This document shows positions 54,193 through 64,000 of a stretch of 64,000 nucleotides of DNA, piece by piece. The translations under genes were made by a program, and so were the position numbers. The notes beneath the pieces are model-generated. The model was not told the DNA's origin. It did no database searches and was given only the letters and a program-made list of their open reading frames with translations. Source of the stretch: Lytechinus variegatus (lineage: Eukaryota > Echinodermata > Echinoidea > Temnopleuroida > Toxopneustidae); the NCBI RefSeq assembly GCF_018143015.1, contig NC_054748.1, forward strand, positions 18,862,225 through 18,926,224. The letters run 5' to 3'. Every line of letters starts with the position of its first letter. Position 1 is the stretch's first letter.

Positions 54193-54279
54193 TGACCCGA
54201 AGGAGACAATATATTGGAAGGGCACATCATTGTTCACAAAGAATACAGTGCCCCTCCAATCATTTGTCTCCTTCGGGCG
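54193..54279. repeat. Hairpin with 33-bp arms
   Basis: GACCCGAAGGAGACAA..GGAAGGGCAC and its inverted partner GTGCCCCTCC..TTGTCTCCTTCGGG, loop about 20 bases. Confidence 0.75.
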
Positions 54280-54385
54280 TCATTAAACCAGAAAAAGGCG
54301 ACTTTTCAATTTTGTTGATTGCATATGAAGGGATTTGTCACATGATATACCAACTCTCACGTCAGAGCAATAAGCCTGGCGGATG

Positions 54386-54900
54386 AATTATTTATTTATT
54401 TATTTATTCAGTTTTATTTAAAAACAGGGTAGTCCTTTCAGAGCCCAAAGGCCTGCTTTACAAAGGAGCCCCGTAGACATAGAAAGATTTACATAATAAT
54501 GAAATACAATTTATATAAAGTAAAATACAGTACACAATCAAAATTACATGACATATCAATGATATCACATTAAATGAATCAAAACCAAAATTAAAAACCT
54601 AGATTGAAATCAAGACAGTTTAAAAGACGACGAACAAAATCATAGAAATAAAGGAAATTACTTTAAAAACGTGTGACTAAACTTAAACTAAGTAAAATCA
54701 ATAAATAAGTTATAAAATTGACAATTTAAAAGACAATGAAAATTATTAATATAAAATGGCATAAAGAAGGTAGCATACAAGTACAAAAAAATTAAAAGGG
54801 TAAAATGAAACGAACAAAAATATACAAAAGTATCACAAATACAAATAAACCAAAAAGAAAAAAACTATCGGATGATCTAATACCACACGGTCTATTTTAT
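54386..54900 (-). mobile_element. LINE or other retroelement 3' end
   Basis: On the minus strand, AAATAAAACTGAATAAATAA runs into an (AATA)n tail at the plus-strand left edge. Internal sequence (CAGGGTAGTCCTTTCAGAGC on the plus strand) shows no coding. Confidence 0.45.
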
Positions 54901-54949
54901 CAGTTTGTCCAACTTCACATAGTCTAAACCCATTTCAATGATCTCTCAT

Positions 54950-55265
54950 GAGTCTTACGGTGATCTCCGCAAAAATCTTTAGAGACTGCCGAAAGAACAT
55001 TGAAAGACTATGAAGACCTTTGAAAGTTCACTGAAAGACCACTGAAATACAATTTTCCTGTAAGACTGTTTTGAACCGTTTCAAAAAGTTTTTTGGTCCA
55101 TTAAGACCACGAAGACCACTGAGAGACCAGTAAGACAAGACATATGTCTTTCAGAGTTCTTTGAGGGGGCTTTCTGAGCCATTCCACAGAAATGAAAATT
55201 TCAGTGGTCTTGAAGACTGTTGTAAGACCTCACCAATTTTGAGTCTTTCAGTGGTGTTTCAATGG
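54950..55265. mobile_element. Imperfect fold-back element rich in GAAAGAC motifs
   Basis: Left half repeats ACTGAAAGACCACTGAAAT; right half has ATTTCAGTGGTCTT and AGTCTTTCAGTGGT inverted. AAGACCACGAAGACCACTGA sits in the middle. Confidence 0.6.
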
Positions 55266-56147
55266 TCTCCGTTTTGTGGCATGCAGATAGAGGGAAGTAC
55301 GGGAAAGAGATTGGACCAAATGAAATATAAACTTTTGGTCTGCCAAAATTCAATAAATAGACAGCTTCTTTCTATCATTACTTCGGCAAATGGTTATTAG
55401 TATTTTTCATTTGCACAATATATTCTAGTTTAGGAATGATCATCTATTAATATTTATTTATTTATATTTTACAGAGCAAATTTTCTGAGCAAAAGCCAGT
55501 TTTTGTTCCAAATGCCAGTTTTGAAAAAAAATCTGATACTTTTAATTAACCTTGTTCTGACGTTAACTTTCTTTTGATGTTTGGATATTTTTGGATGAAA
55601 ACGGTTATCATTCACAAATAATCGATCACAAAAATATTCTAACTTTATTTTGTGTTTTGTATTATCACAAATAACCCAAAGATGACTATTTACTTCAAAA
55701 TTTCAGGAAAAATAAGATTTAATACGAACAAATTGCTATGCATATATCTTTTCACTGCAGTTTTTTTCCAATGAATAATGATAATAATGATGATGAAAAT
55801 TACAACATTAATCATGAATTTCCTAACTAATATAAAAGAGGGGGGGGGGGGGATGGTTGGGGCAGGGTTATGATTATCATTATTCGTAAACAAAATTCAG
55901 GTTTCCTGGAATTGTATACCAATTTTCTTAAATTTGTTTTTAAATCAAATTGAACATCTCTAGAATAAATCAAGCTCCTTTTGAAGGCCTGCCGACTGAC
56001 TGTAAAGCAATAAACCAGTTCGTAGTTACTTCACGGACTATTTTGGTGAAATGACCTTTTATTTCTTTCATTATGATAGGCAGATTTCAAAGCTAGATAT
56101 TACGTAATCTTGCCTTACATTTTAGGATGAAGAAATCGAATAGACCA
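55266..56147. other. Intergenic
   Basis: A G-run of 14 at 55838 and ATAATG-rich sequence at 55770-55800. No gene seen. Confidence 0.35.
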
Positions 56148-56310
56148 GGGGGGCGTTTCATGAAAGGACTTGTCGGACGTTTTATTAGACAAGTCCCATT
56201 TTATCCGACAGTTACCATAGGAACAGTGCCTCTCAGCCCATCATAATCATGGAAAGATGTCAGATCTGACAACTTTTCGGATGAAAATATTGATGAAACG
56301 CTCCCCAGGT
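56148..56310. mobile_element. MITE, CCAGGGGGGCGTTTCAT ends
   Basis: The left GGGGCGTTTCATGAAAGGAC and the right GATGAAACGCTCCCC are inverted, with GTCAGATCTGACA inside. Same general plan as 42989-43143 and 59856-60044. Confidence 0.75.
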
Positions 56311-56862
56311 GACTAAAATAGCATACAAGTGAACACTTAATGAAGGTATTTGTTGCATTGCTACTTTGAATGCATATCATAGCATGTTGCACAATGTACT
56401 TGGAAAACTGTGAAATACCAGTCGTTCGAGGACGCATTGTTCTTTTTTGTGTGGATGTAAATGAAAACTGCAATTCAAAAGAAAATAATTGTGAATAATC
56501 AAGACATCAAAGTTGGTGCTTATCTCATGAGATTTTAAACCATCATGTCACTTTATTACAGATGACCTTCTTCTGATCATGCGTAGAATCTTTTGATCAT
56601 GCGCAGAAAAGAACTACGAACTGGCTTATTTCTTCATGGGTGATTTGTTTTCACATGAAAGCTAGGAAGCAAGTTGTGGTGTCACCTTTTAGTTCCTGGT
56701 GAATAACAACCGTTCCAAAATCCCAATGCTTCCAAAACTCCAAAACAAATTTCCCGAGACTGTACCTAAAATTTCACGGAGCGAGATCGAAAATTTTATT
56801 AGCTACGTATCGAGGTTGAAAAAAATCTTTAGATGTACCATGAATATTAACAGTTGTTGTGT

Positions 56863-58610
56863 TTATAATTGGTATTTAAAGGTGTGGGCTATAAATGGGT
56901 GATTTTTGGTTTTACTTTGGGAACAGTTTTTTTGTGTGCTCCTTTTACCTTATCTCAACATGAAATGACAATATTTTTTGTCTCGGGTCCGAGAAAAAAG
57001 TGTGCCGGGCCAAAATCCAAAATGGCCGCCAAAACCACCCAAAATCACAGTTTTTGCCACAACTTCTTTATTTGGTGGTCTTTTTCTCTGGTTTTTGTGT
57101 CTATTCATATGTTTTAGGGGGCAGGCAATTTGTTTTTTCTATAATTAACACTTTTAAACCATTATTTGTAGAGTTAAAAGGTAATTATACCTAAATTTTT
57201 CAATTTTTATAGCCTTTTTTCAGACAAATGTAGGTTTTATTGTCCTGGGGTTCTTCGATATTAGATGGTACGAGGTCAACAATAGCAAGCAGCTTCATAG
57301 AGCTATATTGCTTTTATTCCTCTACTGTGGGTTTTGCAGATATTTTGAAATATATCTTATTAAATAAAAAAATGTTAATTATCCATAGGGGTAATACAGT
57401 TTACAATGTACTGTTACTTTACATACTTCACTGCATATTTCCATGCATTGACCACCATGACATATGACAAGGCCTGTATATAAACTATAGTGTCATAGAA
57501 ATAAGCTCTTAAGGTTTAAAATTAGATTGTGAATTGTGAATTTGATTGCTTGTCAGCTGATGTACATGATGAAACCAGCAACGTGAATTGCACATAAAAT
57601 ATCACATATCATATACGTACATGTCATGTAGCCATATCTTCTTCATTTGGAGGCTTTTTTACCTGGTTGTGGTGTCTATTAAACTGGCTTATGTTTATGG
57701 GGTCAGGTAACTATATAATCATGGTAATGTTGATCAACAGCCAATCAGAACCAAGGATTCCATGTAAGTTACCATTAAGTTAACATTTATAATTGTAAAG
57801 TTTTATGCAACGGGACCCAGAATATCTACTGTGTAAATGCCATGATGTGGGGTTGATTACCTTTCTCCAGCCCCTGAATTAGCATTTTTGACAAAACATG
57901 TCCTCAGTTTCTGAGACAAAACATATCTTCAATTTCTAAGGCATCTAATTCTAAACCTAAGAGCTCATTTCTACATTTATAACACTATAGTTTATACATG
58001 CCTTGTCATGGTGGCCAATGCATTTATGTAGTGCAGTATGTACAGTACATTGTATACTGTATAGCCGCTATGGATAATTAACATTTTTTTTACATTATTT
58101 AAGATATATTTCACAAATATCCGTAAAGCCCTCGGTAGAGGAATAAAAGCGATATAGCTCTATGAAGCTGCTTGCTATTGTTGACCTTGTACCATCTAAT
58201 ATCGAAGAACCCCAGGACGATAAAATCTACTTTTTGGCTGAAAAAAGGCTATGAAAATTGAAAAATTTAGGTATTACCTTTTAACTCTACAAATAATGGT
58301 TTAAAAGTATTAATTATAGGAAAAACAAATTGCCTACCCCCAAATACATATGAATAGACATCAAAACCAAAGAAAAAGACCACCAAATAAAGAAGTTGTG
58401 GCAAAAACTGTGATTTTGGGTGGTTTTGGCGGCCATTTTGGATTTTGGCCCGGCACACTTTTTTCTCGGACCTACGACAAAAAATATTGTCATTTCATGT
58501 TGAGATACATTACAAGGAATAAAAAAAAACTGTTCCCATATTGAAATTACAAAAAAAGTATTTTTGACCCATGTATAGCCCACTCCTATTATAATTGGTA
58601 TTTAAAGGGA
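56863..58610. mobile_element. Element with terminal inverted repeats of about 640 bp and a 20-bp flanking direct repeat
   Basis: Left arm about 56881-57515, right arm about 57950-58590, spacer about 430 bases. The arms share AGG(T/A)GTGGGCTATA.ATGGG, CGGCACACTTTTTTCTCGG, GCGGCCATTTTGGATTTTGG, AGCTGCTTGCTATTGTTGACC and others in reversed order, about 90 percent identical. TTATAATTGGTATTTAAAGG stands at 56863-56882 and again at 58591-58610. No transposase. A third, decayed piece of an arm lies in the spacer (57640-57715). Confidence 0.85.
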
Positions 58611-58870
58611 TGGTCCGGGCTGAAAATAATATATCGAAATAAATAGAGTTAATATTCCAAAGCAAAATGCTAAAAATTTCAACAAAATCAGATATCAAAT
58701 AATGATGTTATTGAATTTTGAAGTTTATCATTTATTTTTGGTGAAAACAGTTATACTCATGCACATCGTCATGAATATTCTTCAGGTGTGATGATGATGA
58801 TGTCACATTCCCGCTCTCCCTTTTCTTGTGTTATTACATGAATTCAGCAATTTTTAGAAAGTTATCAAAT
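58605..58870. mobile_element. Partial MITE, GGGATGGTCCGGGCTGAAAA family
   Basis: One end, TTTAAAGGGATGGTCCGGGC, is followed by AAAATCAGATATCAAATAAT and CATGAATATTCTTCAGGTGT; relatives start at 59376 and, inverted, end at 63508. The right end is not seen, cut near the (TA)n run. Confidence 0.65.
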
Positions 58871-58891
58871 TGTACTGTATATTTTTTGACA

Positions 58892-59056
<165 letters not shown>

Positions 59057-59375
59057 AACAAGTTTTGCCCTGTAAAATGTAGGGAAAATGATGGGCCAAA
59101 AATTCTTAACTAGATTATATTTTACTAATAAAATAAACTAATATTCATAATTATGCTTCTTTTCAACGTAGATGAAATATTTGCTTAAATTACGAACTTG
59201 GTAGACCAAAAGTTACTGACATTTGTTTGGTCTAATTTTCCCTCCCCCCTTGTAATTTTTTCTCCGGATACCACAGTATGTTTCAACTCTCAAAAGGCGG
59301 GAAATCGGGAAATTTGACTTTTTTTCCGGAAAATTTGGAGATGAGAAAAAAAGAAAATGCAGATAATTACATTCA

Positions 59376-59490
59376 AAGGGATGGTTTAGGCTGACTTGAT
59401 AAATATCAAAATAAATAGAGTAAAATTGACAAAGCAAAATGTTGAAAATTTTATCAAAATCAGATCACAAATAACGAAGTAATTATGGAC
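59376..59490. repeat. Second partial copy of the GGGATGGTC family
   Basis: CAAAGGGATGGTTTAGGCTG followed by AATAAATAGAGT..AATTGACAAAGCAAAAT matches 58605 onward with about 80 percent identity. Confidence 0.6.
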
Positions 59491-59855
59491 AGCAAATAAA
59501 TGTGTAATCGATTATGTAGTCATAATACGCTCTTCAATTTTCTTTCCAATTATATCCACACACCAAATTTTGGTAAATAGTTTTAATACAATGTATTAAT
59601 TTTTTTTACCTCACTTAATTAAAAAAAAACAGGAATCATTGCACTAAAAAATATGGTTGAATAATCTTCTCAGGCCGACATGTCATAAACTAGAATAAGT
59701 TTTACAAAGTAAATTATATAATTCTCTTATTCTTATATGAAAGAATCCCCGCGGTTATTCCGTATATCCCAAATTTTGGTGGGCCAGGAGCTATGGTCTC
59801 TATGGTCTTTTAATTGATGTGATAACAAATTGGAGGAAATGTGAAAGAAAATAGT

Positions 59856-60044
59856 CCAGGGGGGTGTTTCACAAAGACTTAAGTATGACTTAGAGTTTCA
59901 CTTAAATGTCTGGTTGCGCGCAGGATAAAAGGCATGGCAGCATTGGTCAGATTGATCAATAAGATTGCGCGTTGCTTATAATGTACGCGTCGACATTTAA
60001 GTGCGACCTAAGTCATACTTAAATCTTTGTGAAACACCCCCTGG
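59856..60044. mobile_element. MITE, CCAGGGGGTGTTTCACAAAG ends
   Basis: Arms of about 60 bases: GACTTAAGTATGACTTAGAG and, inverted, GACCTAAGTCATACTTAAAT; the centre contains GCGCG. Confidence 0.85.
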
Positions 60045-60959
60045 ATAGAAAAGGCATAACCTTGTTTTTTATATACAAATATTTTTTAATGATTTCTTGT
60101 CAATTCGAGGGTGCTGATTACGATTCTGAATGATGCCACTCGTCTAACCTTGAGCATTTTCCGCAAGTTGGCAAAATCCAATATGGTCGCCAAAATATGC
60201 AAATTACCCAGGAAATTATAAAATTGCCAGCAGACTGGCTACAAAAATGTATATAATTGAAGGAGTTATATACTCTCTGAAATAATGTTTTTTAGAAAAA
60301 AAAATAATTTTCAAAATGGCCGCCATATACCCTATTACGTACAATATGAATAGGGAAAACTGTTATTCAAAAAAATGATCCCAAACTGCTAGTAATTGTG
60401 ATGTATGGACGAAGTAATGAATGAAAATCATCAATGCTAACAGGATATGTCATATATTATGTCATGTATGTCAAAATTGTTGTATTTTATATTCAAAATA
60501 GCCGCCACTGGCCCAAATAGTACTATAGCAGAGGGGGCAAAACAAATTACAAGATTGAGCACTAAAATACATATTATTGAGATAAATGAGCCAATGGAGT
60601 ATTGACTAAAAACAAAATCGTACACAAAATATATCATCTAATATGCCAAATATGTGATCATTTGTTTAAATATATTTCATCAATAAACTGCTTGGCTTTC
60701 AGTGTGATTAGCAGTCTAGCTGTACATACATGTCACCCCCCAAACACACACCTTGTTAAAGATAAATTTTATACCCCCGGCCCCCATGCTGCCACGGGCA
60801 ATTGCTGCTATATAGTTGACTAAATTTGGGGATGGAAATATACGTCACTCTAACTGTACTCCAATAAGGCGTGTGAAGATTTGAAGCAGGCGCGCGGAAA
60901 GTAACTGGCAAAACGTTTCACCAGAAAATTGAAAACAAGTCTCTTAACTTTTTTTTACA
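60045..60959. other. Intergenic
   Basis: AT-rich with several AATGGCCGCCA-like strings (60318, 60498); these also occur in the long-TIR element. No gene. Confidence 0.35.
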
Positions 60960-61440
60960 AATTAGGCCAAATGGTATGTAGACGAAATGAATGTTAGACT
61001 CTCTGGAAATTAGACCGAGTGGAAATTAGCCCAAGTGGAAATTAGCCGAAATGGAAATTAGACCAACTGAATAATGGACCAAGTGAGGATTAGACCAACT
61101 GAACATTAGACCAACTGAACATTAGACCAACTGAACATTAGACCAACTGAACATTAGACCAACTGAACATTAGACCAACTGAACATTAGACCAACTGAAC
61201 ATTAGACCAACTGAACATTAGACCAACTGCAATGTAGACCAAATAAATAATGGACCAAGTGACGATTAGCCCAACTGGGTATTATACCAATTGGTTATTA
61301 GACCAAGTGGTCATTAGACTAATTAGCTATTAGACCAAGTGGTCATTAGACCCATAGAGAATTGGGCTAAGTGGGTTTAGCCCAAATGTTGCTAGCCCAT
61401 GTGATGATTAGACGAAGTGGTATTAGACCAACCGGCAGTA
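60960..61440. repeat. 16-bp satellite, about 28 units
   Basis: The unit is TTAGACCAACTGAACA. Nine central units (about 61095-61225) are nearly identical; flanking units diverge steadily (GGAAATTAGCCCAAGT, GGTCATTAGACCAAGT). Confidence 0.92.
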
Positions 61441-61499
61441 AACCGCCTGGCTCACCATCGTTGATTCATTCTCGGATGCGTCCGATTTGCAGTGTAGTG

Positions 61500-61786
61500 A
61501 TGTAGTCGTGCGTTCGTCTTTGTTTTGAAAGCGTATATTTTGTAATGGAACAGTGGCCGCGGAAGGGGCAGAACCGGTTGGGGGAGGGCTGAGTGAGCTT
61601 CAGCCCCCAACATTTTTTATCAAAATACAAAAACGTAAAAATTCTTATATTATATCACTGTGATTTCTTGCATGGTCAGCCCCCCTATCAAAACAATTCC
61701 TCGAAACTGGTAGTGATTACATCACTGTGAACGATCAGCGCCATTAACATTATACAGTATCTTTATCAAAACCCCGACTTGATCAT
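61500..61786. repeat. Dispersed repeat, left half of the copy with an insertion
   Basis: Parallels 47820-48180 (GAAAGCGTAT, TGCATGGTCAGCCCC, AACAATTCC.CGAAACTGG). Confidence 0.6.
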
Positions 61787-62818
61787 ATATACACAAAAAA
61801 AAAGTAATTCCCCCCTAAATCAAAGTGCTGTAACTTGTTAACGGAATTATTTTGAGATATGGTATTTCGTAGGTGGTTTATGCTACACTCATTAAGCAAC
61901 TCCTGTGGGAAAATGAGATTGATTGGTTGAGTAATGCATGAGTAATTAAAGATTTTTAAAATTCACAAGAGTCGTATTTCAGATTGTGCAAATACAAACT
62001 TGGGCAAAGGTTGTTTTTAGGTAAATCTTACGGTGTTAATACTGTTTTACTATCCATCATTTAGCCACTCCACACACAATTTTGATATCGTCTGTTCATG
62101 GTTCAGTGAGCACAATGTTTTGCATGAGCCGCGGAACGGGGGAGCCCCCCCCCCCCCTCCCCCACTAATTTTCCAAAAATGTAAAAATTACCATATACGA
62201 TAGTGTGAATAACGTAAACAAGAGCTAATCACATTCCACATGTTCACTGAAGCGTGAATCTTTAATTAAACGCCTATGAATCATTGAAGCATGTTAATTG
62301 GTCATGAATACAACGAAAAGGTTGAGAAAAGATCAATTTCAGTTTCCACAATGAAACAATACTTGCATATTGTTTTTAATAAATGTTCATTGAAAAGTGA
62401 AACGATGAATATTGTTGAAGATACTCTTCCCAAAAATAACTGTCATCATATTCTGTCATTTTTATTGAGAAAATTTGGACTTGTGATTATTCAACCGTGA
62501 AATTTAGCTAAAAATTTTTAGCGTCTTTTAGAAAGTACCTTTTACAAGCCTTCTGACTACTTTTCATGAGAATGTGGGATTAGTTCCAATAAAATTAAAT
62601 CAAAGTCATGATATTTGGCCTGTGACTTTTGAAAAGTGACATGTTTGCCTTCTGACGGTGCTCACTGAAGTATGACGTAAAATACTTCCATGATATTTAC
62701 TAGAGGGTAGCTTATAAATTTCCTACACGCTCATGTAAAAATGTTTTTTTTAACTCGCATTGGTTCGGAAGTTATTGATGTTTGTTTAGGGGGGGATTTA
62801 CTTTTTTGTTGTGTATAG
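61787..62818. mobile_element. TA-flanked element, about 1.03 kb
   Basis: The ends TATACACAAAAAAAAAGTAA and, inverted, GGGATTTACTTTTTTGTTGT..GTATA extend through CCCCCCTAAA. The related locus near 48180 lacks it. No transposase. A poly-C run (62147) with GCCGCGGAACGGGG belongs to another nested relic. Confidence 0.8.
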
Positions 62819-62849
62819 TTTTCAGCCAACTGGTTAAAAAACATGTAGA

Positions 62850-62985
62850 ATGAATTGGGATTTTTCAAAATGATGATGATGGTGATAGAAGTAATAGTAG
62901 ATGTAGAAGTAGAAGTACTAATAGTAGAAGTAATAGTAACAATATTGATAATAATAATGTTAATAATGATAATGATAATAATGTT
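62850..62985. repeat. (GTA)n/(AAT)n-like simple repeat
   Basis: GATGATGATGGTGAT, then AGAAGTA/ATAGTA and GATAATAATAATG runs. Confidence 0.8.
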
Positions 62986-63508
62986 TTGTAAAAAACGGTT
63001 ATATGCACATCGTCTTGAATATTCATTAGGTGGGCTAATGACGTCATAACCCCACTTTCCTTTTTTATGTTATTACATGAAGTCATTATTGATTCATTTT
63101 TTATACACGTGTTGCGGCAACTAATAATTAATGCACTTAATCACTGCTGTCAAATCATTTTTTTCATTATTTCATACTTGTGTGAAAAATATGTATCCCT
63201 TAAAACGAAAAGTTGCAGCAATAGATGTATAATGTACTAAATCAATTGTTAATCCAATTTTTCTAGTTCTTGGAGGAAAAAATTGAATAAACCTAATTTC
63301 ATATAATAAAATACAAAAGAACAAGTGGAGATGAGACATCATCAGCCCACCTAATGAATATTCATGACGACCGTTTTTACAAAATATTTAAAATTCAATA
63401 ACTTTGTTATTTTTTATCCGATTTTGATGACATTTTAGGCATTATGCTAAGGAGAATTCTACTAGATTTATTAAGCTATGAATACTTTCAGTCCGGACCA
63501 TCCATTTA
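62986..63508. mobile_element. GGGATGGTC-family element in reverse, with internal hairpin
   Basis: The right end ..AGTCCGGACCATCCATTT is the complement of the start at 58605. GTAAAAAACGGTTATATGCA..TGAATATTCATTAGGTGGGC (62988-63032) recurs inverted at 63343-63383. TGACGTCA at about 63040. Confidence 0.65.
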
Positions 63509-64000
63509 ATAACAAGAATGCTGAATACCTTCAACATTCGACACACATTGCTTTAATATGGCTTTGCATCACTGCCAGGCATGATGTATACAGTCAGAGA
63601 TTTTTTAACTTTTAATTTGTTTCCTCCCTCGCAATTTCTAAATCGTTTTAAAAAGATCAATTTTGATGAAAATATGTTTTCGTGAATTTTGAACGCAAAG
63701 CCCTAAAACACGTTCGAAACGAACAGTTCAAGAACTTACTGCATGCGCAAAGGTCCGGTAAATGGGCGACAATTAACTAAATTCTACAGCATACATGATG
63801 AGGTTCACATCAAAGTTAGATTGAAACCATCATAATATGCACATTGCAAAATGCATAAAGCATGCTTTAGCTTTGTTTGACCCATGTAGACCAATTAAAC
63901 AACATATTCGGGCTGTCGGACTGGTCCAGGTCTGAGAAACATACTTTAGTCCCCCCCCATATTTTTTCTTCCTCTGCGGCTTCTCGAGGCCCACCTGGGA
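63509..64000. other. Window end, nothing recognised
   Basis: AT-rich sequence without exon signals; a C-run (63951) starts a possible repeat cut by the window edge. Confidence 0.3.

Overview
The window looks like euchromatic DNA of a marine invertebrate, most likely an echinoderm and probably a sea urchin. It is AT-rich and intron-rich. Genes are made of short exons with GT..AG boundaries, and the space between them is packed with miniature inverted-repeat elements (MITEs), tRNA-derived SINEs ending in (ATT)n, minisatellites and transposon debris. The species assignment is inference from this repeat style. There is no bacterial gene structure.

Three gene models can be read through their splice junctions. 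(1) A plus-strand gene, first coding ATG at 3312 and stop at 10977, has seven exons with compatible phases. Its middle is the catalytic part of a MULE-type DDE transposase (TDFCERE, CDFHREQ); its tail is acidic and unrelated. It may begin as far upstream as a cysteine-containing exon at 1548. (2) A minus-strand gene (30241 down to 20571, six coding exons, about 304 aa) is recognisable as IFTAP (C11orf74/HEPIS), a protein associated with intraflagellar transport complex A; its C-terminal FDYDNV motif and an internal VDNYLD motif are diagnostic. (3) A plus-strand gene (42106-45494, three exons, about 122 aa) encodes a secreted, probably GPI-anchored Ly6/uPAR three-finger protein.

Layout. 1-2000: C-poor flank, a possible terminal exon of an unknown gene, and the cysteine-containing exons. 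3.3-11 kb: the MULE-derived gene, with a TTAA-flanked MITE and a piggyBac-like MITE in its introns and a duplicated exon 6. 11.2-13.9 kb: broken remains of a Cys/His-rich, SANT-like-ended gene, with a duplicated coding block and a clean 3' end. 14-19 kb: open-frame fragments, a fold-back element, a decayed Ginger/Gypsy-type integrase and a second, clearly dead MULE transposase. 20.5-30.3 kb: IFTAP, with introns holding two minisatellites, SINEs, MITE pairs and echoes of its own exon 1. 30.3-42 kb: MITEs, a 1.45-kb hAT element with a perfect 8-bp target duplication, and a 2.4-kb element with a 5-bp duplication. 42-46 kb: the Ly6 gene, whose last coding segment is repeated downstream of the stop. 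46-64 kb: almost entirely repeats, including a second copy of the 2.4-kb element with a nested insertion, a gutted LINE, an element with inverted repeats of about 640 bp, a long (TA)n run and a 16-bp satellite.

The three genes share no evident pathway (ciliary transport, cell surface, transposase-derived). The recurring theme is local duplication of exon-bearing segments and nesting of elements inside one another. All exon calls come from reading frames and splice signals and have not been tested against transcripts.
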